Below are positions 11,175 to 22,760 of a DNA stretch of 64,000 bases, piece after piece. The stretch covers positions 19,662-83,661 of the forward strand of contig JAKLMB010000058.1 in NCBI GenBank assembly GCA_022813625.1, in the 5' to 3' direction. The notes below the pieces were generated by a model that made no database searches, was not told the origin of the DNA, and saw only the letters and a program-made list of their open reading frames with translations. The position numbers and the translations under genes were made by a program. How positions within the stretch are numbered: position 1 is the stretch's first letter; every line of letters starts with the position of its first letter. This DNA is from Aaosphaeria pasadenensis (taxonomy: Eukaryota > Ascomycota > Dothideomycetes > Pleosporales).

Positions 11175-12540
11175 ATGGGGAATGGGTTGGTGTAAGATAA
11201 AATGGCAGGCAAGAGGGTTGCAGGAGTAGAATACTATGTATGATGCAATGTTTTCAATACATGCCTAGACGGCAAGTTTGCAAGTATTCACTATGTGCTG
11301 GTCTTTGACTGTGGACGTGTAACGCATTGCAGAAGTTATATTGACATCGACAACATGAGCAAGGATGATAGCCTGATAACGTTAAAAGCAGTAATATTAG
11401 GAAAGAGACTACACTGCGAGGTAACAACAGCACCAGTGGTTGATGGCAGCACCCGGACGAATCGATGCAGACGGACTTCGGAGCACAATCACAATACGGT
11501 AGCATCAGGTCGAGGCAAACATCCGAGGTCACACTGAACGCTGTTAGACAACCAGAAGCGCGCGATGCTGCAACAGGAAGTCTAGATTGCACAAGTGCAG
11601 CTACGTCGACCTATAATTTATTCGTATCACTCGTCTGCCCTACGATTCGATTCTAGAGGGCCCTTTTGCCCAAATCCAGTTAGACGCCGACAAATAATGT
11701 CCGACGACATACAACGCGGGATGTACATACAACGACGTACAGTAACCACCACCAAGTCGACTTCATCTTCTTCTTGAACTATGGTACGCTGAAAGATGGC
11801 TGTTTGCTCGAGGTCACCTACGAGTAATCCACGCTTTCCTTTGGTTGTTTCGCCTCACCAGCACCCCTCCAATCTCCAAGCCTCTCCAATCAATTCAGCC
11901 GAAGCGGCCACCCAAGCAAGCCTATGCATTTAGCGATTTCAAGACACCTCATCGAAACGGGAAGGTCGGAGCCATACATATTTCGATTCCCTGGCGATCC
12001 CCCAGGTCAAGCCGGAAGCTAAGCAGCAATCAACACACAGAGCGACCGACTGACCGCACAATACTGATATCGCCCCCCGAGATAAGCTTCCTGGCCGCCG
12101 ACCTCCTTGTCTTGTGTGCAGTGCGCCATGCTGCAGGATCTCCAAGGGAAGATCTGCCTGATGGCAGCCACTCAATACGCAGCAAACAACTCCCAAACAG
12201 GCATCTGATTGAAACGGGTTCGTGGCAGGGCATCATCATCGCCCCCCATCGACGAATCGTCGCGCGTACAGTGCCCTGTCAATCAGCCATGCATCTTTTA
12301 TATTACCATGCCTCGACCAGCTTCCTTGCCGCGGCATTGCCCCGGGTTCGAAAATGGAGATTGGCACTCGAAGGGCAGGTGACAATATATTTCCTGCGAA
12401 CCGCCAAATTCTTCCACAGCACGGAGCTCCACATCTGCGTACGACTATAAAGAGTCTTGGAAAACCAGACTTCCTGATTGCTCCTCACGCCAGCCAATTC
12501 CTACCTCGCGGCCCAACTCACCAGTCTACCCATTGAAATC
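11175..12540. other. Intergenic, carboxypeptidase promoter
   Basis: No supported gene. An open frame at 11845-12450 has no coding character. The right end carries the carboxypeptidase promoter, with a TATA-like element about 95 bases before its ATG. Confidence 0.5.
12446..12452 (+). promoter_or_regulatory. TATA-box-like element of the carboxypeptidase gene
   Basis: TATAAAG, 89 bases between its end and the ATG at 12541, a usual spacing for regulated fungal genes with short leaders. Confidence 0.5.
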
Positions 12541-13974
12541 ATGAGGTTCCTCTCTGTCGTTCTGGCCTCCCTGAGCCTTGTCTCGGCCATCAGTCTCAAC
12601 ACTAGGTCGGAAGACTACGACGGCTACCAAGTGTACCGCGTCAATGTCGGATCCAACGGCGAGAAGCTCCACGAAGTCATCGAGAAGCTCAGCCTCCAGA
12701 CGTGGAAGGGTCGCGCCCTGACGAGCTCCGTGGTCGACGTCGTCGTGCCGCCGTCGGTGCTCGCCGAGTTCAAGAAGTCGACCGAGGGCATCGAGACGGC
12801 GCTGATGCACGAGAATCTCGGCGCATCGATCGCCGCCGAGTCGGAGGTGGCTGCTGCCCCTGCCGGTAAGTAATATCCCATCACATCCTGGGACCTCGCC
12901 TTGAAACGGGGAATCAACCGGACGTTTTTGCTGACATCAATCGACACGTCCAGCATTCGCTGCCGCCGACAATGACTTCAGCACCCTGGCAGCGCCGAAC
13001 CTCACCTGGTTTAATTCATACCACCCCATTGCGGACCACACGCAGTGGCTGAAGGACCTCGCGGCCGCGTACCCAGCCAACTCGGAGGTGTTCTCCGCCG
13101 GCAAGTCGCTGGAGGGCCGCGACATAAACGGCATCCACATTTGGGGCAGCGGCGGCAAAGGCTCGCAGAAGGGCGTGGTATTCCACTCGACTGTGCACGC
13201 TCGAGAATGGATCACCAACATGGTACGTCCCCCCATTCCTTCCTCACACCCAAATCCTCTAACATTCACACCCAGGTAAACGAATACGCCGCCTACCAAC
13301 TCCTCACCTCCACCGACCCCACCGTCCAAGCCTTCAAAAACAAATACGACTTCTACATCCTCCCCATCGTGAACCCGGACGGCTTCGCCTACACGCAAAC
13401 GACCAACCGCCTCTGGCGCAAGAACCGCCAGTCCACCCCGTCCGCCTCCTGCGTCGGCCGCGACATCAACCGCAACTGGCCGCACTCCTCGTGGCCGCAG
13501 CGCGAAGGCGCCTCCACGGCCCCCTGCGACGAAGACTACAAGGGCCCATCCGCCGGCGACGGCGTGGAAACCAAAGTCCTCAAGGCGCACCTCGACTCCA
13601 TCGCCGCGGGCAAGGGGGTCCAGTTGTACATGGACATCCACTCGTACTCGCAACTGTGGATGTACCCGTACGGCTACACGTGCAGCGGCGCCGTGCCCAA
13701 CGCTGCGAAGTACAAGTCGCTGACTGACGGGGCGGTTGCGGCGGTGAAGGCCGTGCACGGAACGACGTTTACGTCCGGTCCGATCTGTAATACGATTTAT
13801 CAGGTCAGTGGCGATTCGGTGGATTATGCGTTGGAGAATGCGAAGGCGACGTACTCGATGACGGTGGAGTTGAGGGATACCGGGAGGAATGGGTTCGTGT
13901 TGCCGTCGGCGCAGATTTTGCCGTCGGGCGAGGAGATGTGGGCGGGGTTGTCGTATTTGATTAAGAATATGTAG
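12541..13974 (+). CDS. Secreted metallocarboxypeptidase A (M14)
   Basis: Zinc exopeptidase that removes C-terminal residues, made as a secreted zymogen. Model join(12541..12865, 12954..13222, 13276..13974), 430 residues, with introns 12866-12953 (GTAAGT...CAG) and 13223-13275 (GTACGT...CAG). MRFLSVVLASLSLVSA is the signal peptide; the ATG at 12541 is preferred over an upstream in-frame ATG at 12478 because only it puts the signal at the N-terminus. A propeptide of about 90 residues is followed by the catalytic domain (from about residue 115). Visible active-site residues: HAREW (zinc ligands H190, E193), NPDG, NRNW (N263, R264, substrate carboxylate binding), HSYSQLW (third ligand H320) and VELRDTG (catalytic E396). 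All key residues are present, so the enzyme should be active. Presumed role is extracellular protein digestion. Confidence 0.95.
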
Positions 13975-15432
13975 ATGGATTTGACGATGACGAAGATGAT
14001 GAAGATGATGAGACGACGACGATAGCGATATCATATCATATCATTGAATAAACTGCATTCATAATGGAAAGGAAAGAAGATCCACGTGGTGAACAAGTCT
14101 CAAAGTACCAATTGTCCTTCTCAAGCTTCACTAAAGTACGGAGTAATGGCTCGAGATGGGTGAATTGCGTGGTAGAAAATGATATCACAACCACAACGGC
14201 TACCTACCACCGATACGAAAGCAAGAAGAACCAAACACCTACTTGGTTCCCCAAACTACCATCATCGACCATCGTTAAGAAACGTGTCTGGTGTAATGTG
14301 TGCAACAAAACCTCTCCATCCTTTTTGATTCTTCATTCCCCTATCCCTCCTTCTCGACTTCCATCTACCCCCCATGCCCCATTCTCGCTCTCTCTCGAGG
14401 ACACGACAAGAACCAAAGGTGCAAGGATGCTATCTCCCATACACACATATTCCAGCACAGAGTCACAAAGCGATAAGTCTGTCTAAACCATCCCTCCATC
14501 ACTCAGGCCCCCTCGCACGTTACGACACATCAATTCACACTCAAGACAGACCACACACTGCACTTCTCATTTTCATCATCAAATAAGAATAGTATTCATG
14601 TTTTTAAAAACCTTTTTCCTTTCTCTGTCTCTCTCGCAGTAGAGGGGGGTATACGGCTAGTTGTTACGAAGCGCGCACATTAACTTTGCCCATTGGAAAA
14701 CCTTCAAGAATGAAGAACACGAAGAAGAATGAAGAATGAAAAGGACCAGAACATTTACAAGTTCGGTCGATTTGAGGGGAGAAGAAGAATGAAGAATGCA
14801 ACTCGAAAGAGTTGGGAAAGACGCAAACGATGATGGCGATAACGATGATGATGATGAATGAGCCCTTCCAGTCCGATGTTGTCCGTCCGTCCGATGACTG
14901 CCTATGTACAGCCAGAAGCCCCCCATCCCTTTCCTTTTGAGTGAAAAAACATGGTCCGCCTCCTGGCAACCCCCCGGACCCCCTAGCCTTTCCCTATTGA
15001 CAAAGTGTGAATTATTCCCGTCTGACGACGGGAGAAAAAAGAAAGAAAGAAAGAAGAATGGATTGAAGTTGCGGGACTTTTTATATTTCTGGTGCGTGCG
15101 TGGATGCGACGCGACGCGAAGATAGAAGCAATAAGGTGAGCGAGAATGGTAGGTGTGTGTGTGCTCGATGGCAACAACAACGGAGAAGACAAAACAAAGG
15201 AAAAGCGATGACCAGAATGAGGAGAGTGTGAAAGAAGAAACGAAGCCGCCCCCAAGACGAAAACAAGGAAACAAGGATTACCATAATGGTCGGTCCCCAC
15301 GCAGAGGGGAAGCCTAATGAGAGAACAGAGTGGGTGTGGAGATTTGTCCTTTTGGTTTGAAACGCCGTCATATATGCATAAGGTCATGAGGAAAAAAGAA
15401 GAAAGAAAAAAGTAGTGTTGTCGAGTCCCGTT
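13975..15432. other. Convergent 3' intergenic region
   Basis: 1.46 kb between the stops of the carboxypeptidase and mdm34. Purine-rich repeats of the GAAGAA/GATGAT type (13980-14010, 14720-14860, 15030-15060) make long low-complexity frames that I reject. One TACGGAGTA motif lies at 14137-14145. No RNA gene seen. Confidence 0.5.
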
Positions 15433-17265
15433 TTAGATGGAGGCTTGATACGATGGAGGAGCATCGAGCTCTTCGTGCGATGAAGCCCACATCCCCTCAG
15501 CCGCCTTTGACGTGGTCTGTGGCTGCGTGGCGCGGTTAAACTCGCGCTCTCGGTCTGCCTCGCGATCCTTCTCTTCTTGCACCTTGCGGGCAATCTCCTG
15601 CGCCATCTTGAGCATCCAAGCTTGTTCAAGAATGCCGCCGGAAGAAGAGGAGGCGGAGCTCTCCATCTGAGGAGGTGACATGGGAGGCAGCACGGAGGAC
15701 AAGGTCGAGACTTTGTCGAACGACAATGATCGGAGGAGGGGAGAAGTTGCTTGCTGTGGAGGGCGGAGATGACTGCTGCGGAGTGGCGTTCTGCTCGAGT
15801 AGGAGCGCTTCCTTTCGTGCGCTGCCTCCTCCGCTTTCGACTTCTGCTTGGATTTGGTAAACTTGGGTGCATCGGCCAGTATGGGTGCCGCGGGTAACAA
15901 AGGCTCGACGGGGCTCTTCTCGGAAATTGGAGCTGCCTCGCCGAGTTCGAAGCTTGAACGTCTGTTGAGTGTGCGCCTCTCTGGGGTCTTGGGTGGTGTT
16001 GCCAGTTCCTCTTCCAGCTCTCTCTCTTCCGGTACGCTCTCCGGGAAATCGCTCGCAGTCTCCGAGACGTTCGTGCTATGCAAGGGCGTGTTTGCTTCCG
16101 TGGAAACCTCAGACGACTCGGCGCCATCTTTATCCTTGCGTAGATTGACCACACGCTTCTTCCGCTTTCGCATGTTCGAGGTTCGTGAGCGATTGGCGCC
16201 AAGGGAAAGTCCCGCTGGTGCGGAAGAGTACGACGTCATCGTGGGCCTGGAGCTAAGTGTTTCGTTTCCAGTGCTATCCGATGCGACGGATGAGCTGTGC
16301 GATTTCAAGCTTCCAAATGTAGATTGTATTCTTGATAGACTCGATTGGGTGAGTGCAGGTGTCGAGGAGCCGGGGCTGTTCTGGTCGGAGTGGCTGGCCC
16401 AGGCACGGAAGACTGCTTCGCGAATGCCTGGTGTGAAAAGCGAGAGGGTGCGCTGCGACTCGGACAGTGCAGCGAGGCGCAGGATGTTCTTCTGTGAGAA
16501 TGACGCGTGAATTTCGGATGGTTCGAGCGAAAGATCGGAAATGTGTGACAGGTCCAGGAGATTGCCAAACGCGTCCACAGCGTCCTGAGGAGGCGTGGCC
16601 AGGGGGTCAATACGTGCTGATTTATCATTCGCGTCGTCCAACCTCTTCTCTGCATCGTCGACTTGCTGGTATTCGGGATCGAGGAGGCGGTGGGATAACC
16701 GATGGATGATGGCCGGGAGGTCGTCCATGAAGAGAACGCGAAGCTGCTTCTCGATTTCCTTCTGCAAGTAATCGCGGACGAAAGGGATCGAATCGAACGT
16801 GGACGAGACCTTCAAGGATTCGAGAGGGTCGTTGCGGAAGACCAGAGTCAAGCCTTTTTGCTTCGAGAAGACCAAAATGACGAAACCTGATAATCGAATG
16901 TCGGATAGCGTAATGGCGAGCGGTATTGTCAGACCTTCGGCGGCGGCCAAAGGTTCTGGCGACGCGAAGCTTGGTCTCGTGGACAGCAATGTGTTGAGCG
17001 GATTTGCCTGAACCTTTGTTTTGAGCGTTAAAAAAGCATCGCCAGCGTACGACATTTTGAAAATTCCTCTGAACCTGTCCTCGGCCAAATCTCCAATCTC
17101 TAGTATTTCCAATTCGGGGGGCGTGGTTCCTAGGTTGAGCTCTGTGACGATGATGTCGTCAACGATGATCGGCGGCTTAGGGGATTTATTTAGCGCAGTG
17201 GTCAACATGTCGCGCGCTCGCGAGGTGTCCGCGATGAGCGGCGACCAGTTGAAGTTGAAGGCCAT
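15433..17265 (-). CDS. mdm34: Mdm34, ERMES complex subunit
   Basis: Outer-mitochondrial-membrane component of the ER-mitochondria encounter structure, which with Mmm1, Mdm10 and Mdm12 tethers the two organelles and transfers phospholipids. Single exon, 610 residues. It opens with the family hallmark MAFNFNWSPL, followed by the lipid-binding SMP domain (about residues 1-200) with PPELEILEIGDL, the FKMSYAGDAFLTLKTKVQANP strand block, LSGFVILVFSKQKGLTLVF and FVRDYLQKEIEKQLRVLF. The remainder is Ser/Pro-rich and disordered, with the conserved basic motif RKRKKRVVNLRK near residue 360. Length is within the usual range for filamentous fungi. The start is fixed by the hallmark N-terminus. Confidence 0.96.
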   Translation of the reverse strand: MAFNFNWSPLIADTSRARDMLTTALNKSPKPPIIVDDIIVTELNLGTTPPELEILEIGDLAEDRFRGIFKMSYAGDAFLTLKTKVQANPLNTLLSTRPSFASPEPLAAAEGLTIPLAITLSDIRLSGFVILVFSKQKGLTLVFRNDPLESLKVSSTFDSIPFVRDYLQKEIEKQLRVLFMDDLPAIIHRLSHRLLDPEYQQVDDAEKRLDDANDKSARIDPLATPPQDAVDAFGNLLDLSHISDLSLEPSEIHASFSQKNILRLAALSESQRTLSLFTPGIREAVFRAWASHSDQNSPGSSTPALTQSSLSRIQSTFGSLKSHSSSVASDSTGNETLSSRPTMTSYSSAPAGLSLGANRSRTSNMRKRKKRVVNLRKDKDGAESSEVSTEANTPLHSTNVSETASDFPESVPEERELEEELATPPKTPERRTLNRRSSFELGEAAPISEKSPVEPLLPAAPILADAPKFTKSKQKSKAEEAAHERKRSYSSRTPLRSSHLRPPQQATSPLLRSLSFDKVSTLSSVLPPMSPPQMESSASSSSGGILEQAWMLKMAQEIARKVQEEKDREADREREFNRATQPQTTSKAAEGMWASSHEELDAPPSYQASI

Positions 17266-19049
17266 GGCGAAGAATCAGGTAAGTCGGTGGATGCGACGAA
17301 GATTTAGAGGCCAGAGTTGGCGGGTGTTGATGGGGAGGGCGTTGGAAGTGTCGCGTGCATGCCTTTGGTCGCCGCGTGAACGCAATCCTGCCAGGAAACT
17401 GGGCAGGACGACGAAAAAAGTCCGGGGTACTTTGTGGCAGAAATAAGAGAAGTCGGGTGGGCGTATTTTAGGTAGGGACAGGTGACGTCCGATGAACGCG
17501 AGGGGATTGGCAACCGGCGTGATGGGTGTGGAGGAGTGGTGTGAGGTGGTGAATTGGTGATGATGAAAGGAGAGTGTGTGTGTAGTGTGTAGTGTGTGGT
17601 GTGAGCGAGAGTAGAGAAAGTAGAGAAATTACGAGGTAGGTAGGTCTAAGGTAGGGAACTGATGAGCGGGCCCTAAGGTTCTTTAGGGATGGAGAAGATG
17701 ATGAAAAGGCGCAGTTGGACAAGGGAGGGTTGCCAGGCTTTGCAGGCTCTGCAGGCTTTTGCAGGCTTTTTGCAGGTGGCAGGGACTACTAACACTACTA
17801 CTGTACCTTCCGTCGGTGTCGGCATGTCGGTCGTCGGTTAAGCACCTCTTCCACTTCCTCTCTCATAGTAAAATTCTAAATCAACACAACATACTTCCTA
17901 CCATCTGCCTACACACATATATATAATTATATCTGGACAACAATTCACTTCTTACTTCTTGCTACCTATCTATGCATCTGCTTACCATCTAATAATACCA
18001 CAAAGATACACACAGATGAACACAGACTCTCTCACCCTCCGATGGATGCGCCGGCCGGGCGGAGATAATCGGGGCCATGCACACAATGCCATCCCGTATT
18101 ATCCTCTTCCTGGACTAACCTCGTCTGATCCTCCCATCTAGCCAAGGGCGTTAAACTTGCGGTGTATCGACACACACGTAGTTTCTTGCGCAAGAGAAGG
18201 GAAAAAATAACCACACTCTCCGTTACTCCATGAAACTTATGGAGAAAGCGGTGTCGCCGGATGAGCTGGGCACACGATCCAGAGATGCAACCACGCAACT
18301 TTTGTCCTAGCCATTCCTTCAATTCTAGAATGTGCCACTGTTCTGGACCTATGATCCCTCCCTTCGATTTCACGATATCCTTGAAAGGTGCACTCCGTAT
18401 GCGACGCTATGCTTCTTATCGTCTTGTCTCTGGGGAAATTCATCTTTGACGTGGGCGATCAGTACATTTGACTCGGAGTCATGGTCACTGTCAATTGATT
18501 GACATGGACATGGACATTCGATGGACAAGCATCCCCTTAAACGCGTGCGCGCAATCCCCGTTGGACACTGTGGGACAGCCCTACACGTGCCATTGCTCCT
18601 TCATCGTACACGCTGGCTAGCCTATCTTCGCTCTCATCTCTGTCCGAAACCCCAGTCAACCCCCCAACTCGTCGAGTGGGAAAGCGGCCATGGCTCTTGG
18701 GGTAGGAAAGGGGGTGGAGCTTTGTTTTTCGAATGCCCTTGTGACCTATTCAGATTGGCGATTAGCTTCCGTTGTCGCCATGATTAGATTGTCGGAGAGG
18801 AATGATCATGTTTACGGAGGACAAAACCTTCAAATATTAAAGGGGACGTCGTGGTAGACGCGTCTGCCGATGGAGTGAATGCACCCTCACGTGACGACTT
18901 TGATAGCCCCCATCCGTGCGACTGTGGGCTTACCCGAGAGCACAAGCCAACATATACACATCTCTAGCATACTCTACAACTCCGGAAATACTTCAATTCC
19001 GTTCCCGAATTTCAAAATAAGCCCTCACCCCCCCATCTCTAATCACAAC
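17266..19049. other. Intergenic, upstream of mdm34
   Basis: 1.78 kb with no convincing gene on either strand. A short imperfect tandem repeat lies at 17732-17775. The frames at 18032-18443 have no recognisable product. Confidence 0.5.
17732..17775. repeat. Imperfect tandem repeat of GCAGGCTTTT type
   Basis: Four to five copies of a 9-11 base unit (CAGGCTTTG, CAGGCTCTG, CAGGCTTTTG, CAGGCTTTTTG, CAGG) about 470 bases upstream of the mdm34 start. Confidence 0.7.
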
Positions 19050-19822
19050 TCATGCACCACCCTCCTCCTCCTCCTTCAGAATCTTCTCCACCGCATCCAC
19101 CTTATCCTGGAACCCCTGCTTCTTATCCGTCCGCGTGCCGATCCTGACCGAGCTCTGTATCCTCACGACGCCCTGCGAGTGGATCAGCGCGTGGCATTGG
19201 CCTATCACGCGCGTGACGTCGTCCCAGGAGCCTTCTGTGGAAACCCCACGCGAGGTGTGTCGTTAGAGAACAAACTTCTTCAGTGTATATAGTAGAGCTG
19301 TAGAATAAAGAATAGAGAAATAGAATGGTGGAGGGTATAGGAATGGGGGAGGTTGATGTGTGGGTGATGATACAGTGTAGCAGTGCAGGGCAATAGTGGT
19401 ATCGTGATACCAAAAGAAACAACAAACCACAGAAAATCAACTCGATTTCCGAGTTTCCGATTTTTCCGATCTTTCTCCAACATCACCCCTCCCTCACCCG
19501 TACTACGCAAACCACAATATCCCCGCGTACGAGAAGGACTTCAATTTCTAGACTCTTCCACACATACATGCATGCATGCATGCATCAAGTGGGGGGCAAG
19601 GGAAGGAAAGAAAAGGAAAGAAGGGAAATGAAACGCACCAACGGTAGTCCCCGCGCTGTGCAGGGAGAACTTCAGACCGCTCTTTGCGAGCAGGCGCTGG
19701 ACGGCGGCGACCTCGCGGGCGACGGATGGCGTCGGCGTGCCGAGGGGTATGAGGCAGAAGTCTGCGATGCAGGATTCGGGCGTGGGTATGCTGTCAAGCG
19801 ATGTCGTTGCTGAGGACGCCAT
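19050..19822 (-). CDS. UPF0045/Ecm15-like small protein
   Basis: Model complement(join(19050..19234, 19639..19822)), 122 residues. Exon 1 ends in GTT G at a GTGCGT donor, exon 2 starts after CCACAG, and the join reads TVEGSWDDVTRVIGQCH, restoring the UPF0045 (MTH1187/YkoF-related, yeast Ecm15) pattern: ADFCLIPLG, then VAAVQRLLAKSGLKFSLHSAGTTVEG, then HALIHSQGVVRIQSSVRIGTRTDKK. Family members are small ferredoxin-like-fold tetramers, and some bind thiamine or related ligands; no enzymatic role is established. The intron is 404 nt, long for this genome, but frame, splice sites and family length all agree. It contains a CATG microsatellite. Confidence 0.88.
19567..19584. repeat. CATG microsatellite
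   Basis: About four tandem ATGC/CATG units (ACATGCATGCATGCATGC type) inside the intron of the UPF0045 gene. Confidence 0.8.
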
Positions 19823-20601
19823 TGTGATTTATGGTACTCCGTAAATTTTTTGAGAAATGGGTTGTTTGATTGAATGGGTGGAGGTGGGATGGGATGGGTG
19901 TGGTGTGTTGTTGAGGATGGTGGTTCGTTTCGTGGGATGAGGGTTTATGTGTAGGTGGGTGGTTCCGATGGAGGGATAGTGGTGATTGGTCGGGTGGGAT
20001 GTTGATGTTCGCTTGGTGGGGTTGGTCTACACGGTACATAAATTCATTTTCTTGACTTCGCGGTTCGTATTTCCGTCACAAGGGAAAAAAAGATAGACAA
20101 GGTAATGCTCGTATGCAGTGTGGGGTCATCAACGATTCCGATACGCAGTCGTGCCGTTAGTGGGATGCATTGAACGATGGGGGATGACGACCAACGTACT
20201 CCGTACTCTTACTAAAGTGTTAGCAGCACGAGTTAGATGCACGATTGTGGGGATGGTCTTTGCAAGTGTTTCATTTGGCGCTGTTTGGTCTGGCCAAGTC
20301 GATTAAACATCAACTATCTATGTGCTATCGATACGAGTAGCTAGCAAGAGAGTGTTTTCCGTCCATGCGAAATGCAATCGTCTAATCGCTTCCATCGCGA
20401 TCTGCTACTAGTGATTAGTAGTCTTGGAGGTACTGACTACGCCGAGTGCAGTATGTATGATAAAAGTATGAAAAGAAGAAGAAAAAAACGCCGTCGCCAT
20501 GCACATATGTGAGATCGTTCCTTCATGCCCAAATGCCTTTTGACCCGTTCCAAACTAGTAATAAATAATAAAGGAAGGAAATAATACAAAAAATGTTCTT
20601 T
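19823..20601. other. Intergenic
   Basis: Upstream of the UPF0045 gene and downstream of the PLC-like gene. It holds two copies of the motif TACTCCGTA (19835-19843 and 20197-20205). No gene seen. Confidence 0.5.
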
Positions 20602-21681
20602 TTACATGCCGAACGAGATGGCAGCGACAACGGCTACCACGACTGCAAACATGCTTCCTTGCTGTCGTGATACACCAGATGTCTCTTGCAATACCTCGGC
20701 GGGTGCGCTCCTGCGGCCAGTGGGGTTGGAGACGCTGTTCGCTGTGTCGACGCTCCCAATGGCTGGTCCGACGTTGAAGAAGTCGACGAGCACAAAGGTA
20801 GGCGGCTTGCTGTAGACACCAGTGCAGCTCGTGATGGCTTCACCTAGAGATCCAAGTCCGGTCTGGGCATTGGTCGTGCCGATGTAGGTGTCGTTGGGGG
20901 ATTGGATACCAAAGAGCTGGACAGAGTAGAGGAAGTGGTTCATGAAGAACATGCGGCCGGACGTGGCGGCCTGCTCTGTGGTGAGTGGGCTTGGTCGGTT
21001 GGGTGTGCAGGAGTAGGCGGTCGGAGTCTCGTTCTCGAAGTCGTTCTCGAATATAAATGTGAACTCGTCCATGAGGTAAGGGTACTGAGCACTCGGGGTG
21101 AGCGAAGCAACGAAAGTCATCAGCCTTGTCCCGTTCGAGATGAGAGACTGAAGAGTGGGCCACGTCTCGGGAGGTTGAGATAGTGACGGAGGTGAGTAGG
21201 CCAACTTATCGAGCCCAGTAGACTCGAAAGATGCACCCAGCTCAGCTGGTGAGGCATTGTCAGAGTTCACCAACAGGACCGTGACTACGTCGTTCGGGTT
21301 GCTGTCCATCCATGACTTGATCTCGCTGAGCCATTCTTCTAAAGTACCTGCATCCAAGAGATCACAGCTGCTATGGCACATATGCCATGCGCTGTTTCCA
21401 CTTGTGTTGTTCTTCTTGTGGACCTGGCCAGACAATAGTCGAACACCTGATTCGAGTTGTGTCCTAGTGTTGTAGTATTGGTTGCCCGATGTAGAGAACG
21501 ACGTGGTCGAGTCTCGAAGGAATGGGGAGTTGTGAGCCCCGAGATGTGTTATGTTGTTGTACGCCTTATCGCAGAGCGAAGGCGAGTTATTACATGCTGT
21601 CTGTGCCGAAGCGGTTGTGTATAGCAATGGTAGTGCCAAAGAAGCCTGCAAGAGGGCTTTGAAAAACATATTGATCGACAA
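20602..21681 (-). CDS. Secreted PLC-like phosphodiesterase family protein, probably GPI-anchored
   Basis: Single exon, 359 residues. The signal peptide (ALLQASLALPLLYTTASAQ) is followed by THLGAHNSPF (H50), the first catalytic-His motif of PI-PLC-like TIM-barrel proteins, then RTQLESGVRLLSGQVH and HMCHSSCD, then EWLSEIKSWMDSNPNDVVTVLLVN, and TFVLVDFFNVG near residue 300. The C-terminus is a short spacer plus a hydrophobic tail (MFAVVVAVVAAISFGM), typical of a GPI-attachment signal, so the protein is likely held on the cell surface. Substrates of this fungal subgroup are not established; phosphoinositide specificity should not be assumed. Start: ATG 21681 or the next ATG four codons on (21669). 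Confidence 0.87.
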   Translation of the reverse strand: MSINMFFKALLQASLALPLLYTTASAQTACNNSPSLCDKAYNNITHLGAHNSPFLRDSTTSFSTSGNQYYNTRTQLESGVRLLSGQVHKKNNTSGNSAWHMCHSSCDLLDAGTLEEWLSEIKSWMDSNPNDVVTVLLVNSDNASPAELGASFESTGLDKLAYSPPSLSQPPETWPTLQSLISNGTRLMTFVASLTPSAQYPYLMDEFTFIFENDFENETPTAYSCTPNRPSPLTTEQAATSGRMFFMNHFLYSVQLFGIQSPNDTYIGTTNAQTGLGSLGEAITSCTGVYSKPPTFVLVDFFNVGPAIGSVDTANSVSNPTGRRSAPAEVLQETSGVSRQQGSMFAVVVAVVAAISFGM

Positions 21682-22760
21682 ATGCTTCAGCTAGATTAAT
21701 AACGACAGAAGTGACTGGTTTGGTCGTGGAATTGATAGTATAGTCAAGTGGTTGAGTATGAAGTGACTGTATTGATAGCGACCGGGGGAGTGCGGAGTAG
21801 ATGACCTTGATATGGGCCGTTGAAAATGGAAGTGAGCAGAAATGGGACGTCAACGCCACGCAGGTCTATGGGTTTGTTATGTAGATTCAGCTTCCAGAGC
21901 CTCAGCCTACAAATGATTATACAAAAAAGAAAGGCAAGAGGCAAAATGGTTGGCGGTGGCAGGATATTGTGGACCCGTATGCTCACTTACACAGCCCCGC
22001 GAGACGCGGAAGGGTTTCAGGCGTCGTCAGCTACGTCTCGCCGAGAGCTTTGCGGATCCTCGCGACGTTACTGAGACCAATAATGGTCAGTGCTCTATAT
22101 TTAGCCGGTGTTGAGATCATAATAACGGCCACTGCCACCAAGAAATATTGATGTTTTACGCTGTTTGAAAGTGTTCTTGTCTGTGGGAGGTTGGTCCCTT
22201 TGCCGGTGTGATGTCAAAGAGGCAGAGGTGAACAAGCGATGCGCGTGGCCTTCCCCTTTACGGACTGGCTCGGTTGCTCCGGCTGTGTCTTTCCCGGTAC
22301 ATCTGCTGTCGATCTCCCAGCCCTACAAATAACTACACGCCATGACTTTTAACGGTGCAACCCTCGTACAGGCTACGAGTACGGAGGAATACTGTCCTAT
22401 CACCCATTGCGGTTGACAGCTGCAGCTCGGGTCACCAAGAGCCGCCTGCAAGATGTATCTCTTTTTGTGTTGATGTAAACATCCCCTCCCCATCATCGAC
22501 ACTCTGTTCAAGACCGTGATTGAAGACACGAAGAAGCTTCATACAACAACCTCCAATTACCACTCGGTGCAAAACTATTGAACAGCTGTGCTACTATACC
22601 CAGACAGTGCGCGCCTCTCTCGCCTCAACGCGCCTCTTCCCTCGCAGCATCCTCCCAGCCAGGATCCAGCCACGCCGCCAATACTTCCGCCTCCAGTGTA
22701 CTCGTCACCACCCCCAGCCTACCTTCGTATCCACTTTCTCTACTGGTAAACTCTACCACC
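21682..22760. other. Intergenic, divergent promoters
   Basis: Shared upstream region of the PLC-like gene (minus) and the lipocalin-like gene (plus). An open frame extends upstream of 22761 but looks like a pyrimidine-rich 5' UTR. No other gene seen. Confidence 0.5.

Noticed and set aside
12937..14034. 365-codon open frame antisense to the carboxypeptidase
   Set aside because: Shadow of GC-rich third positions in the real gene; its product is Arg/His/Val-rich low complexity.
22578..22760. N-terminal extension of the lipocalin-like protein
   Set aside because: In frame but Ser/Pro-rich, without conserved features; ATG 22761 has the better context and begins the conserved part.
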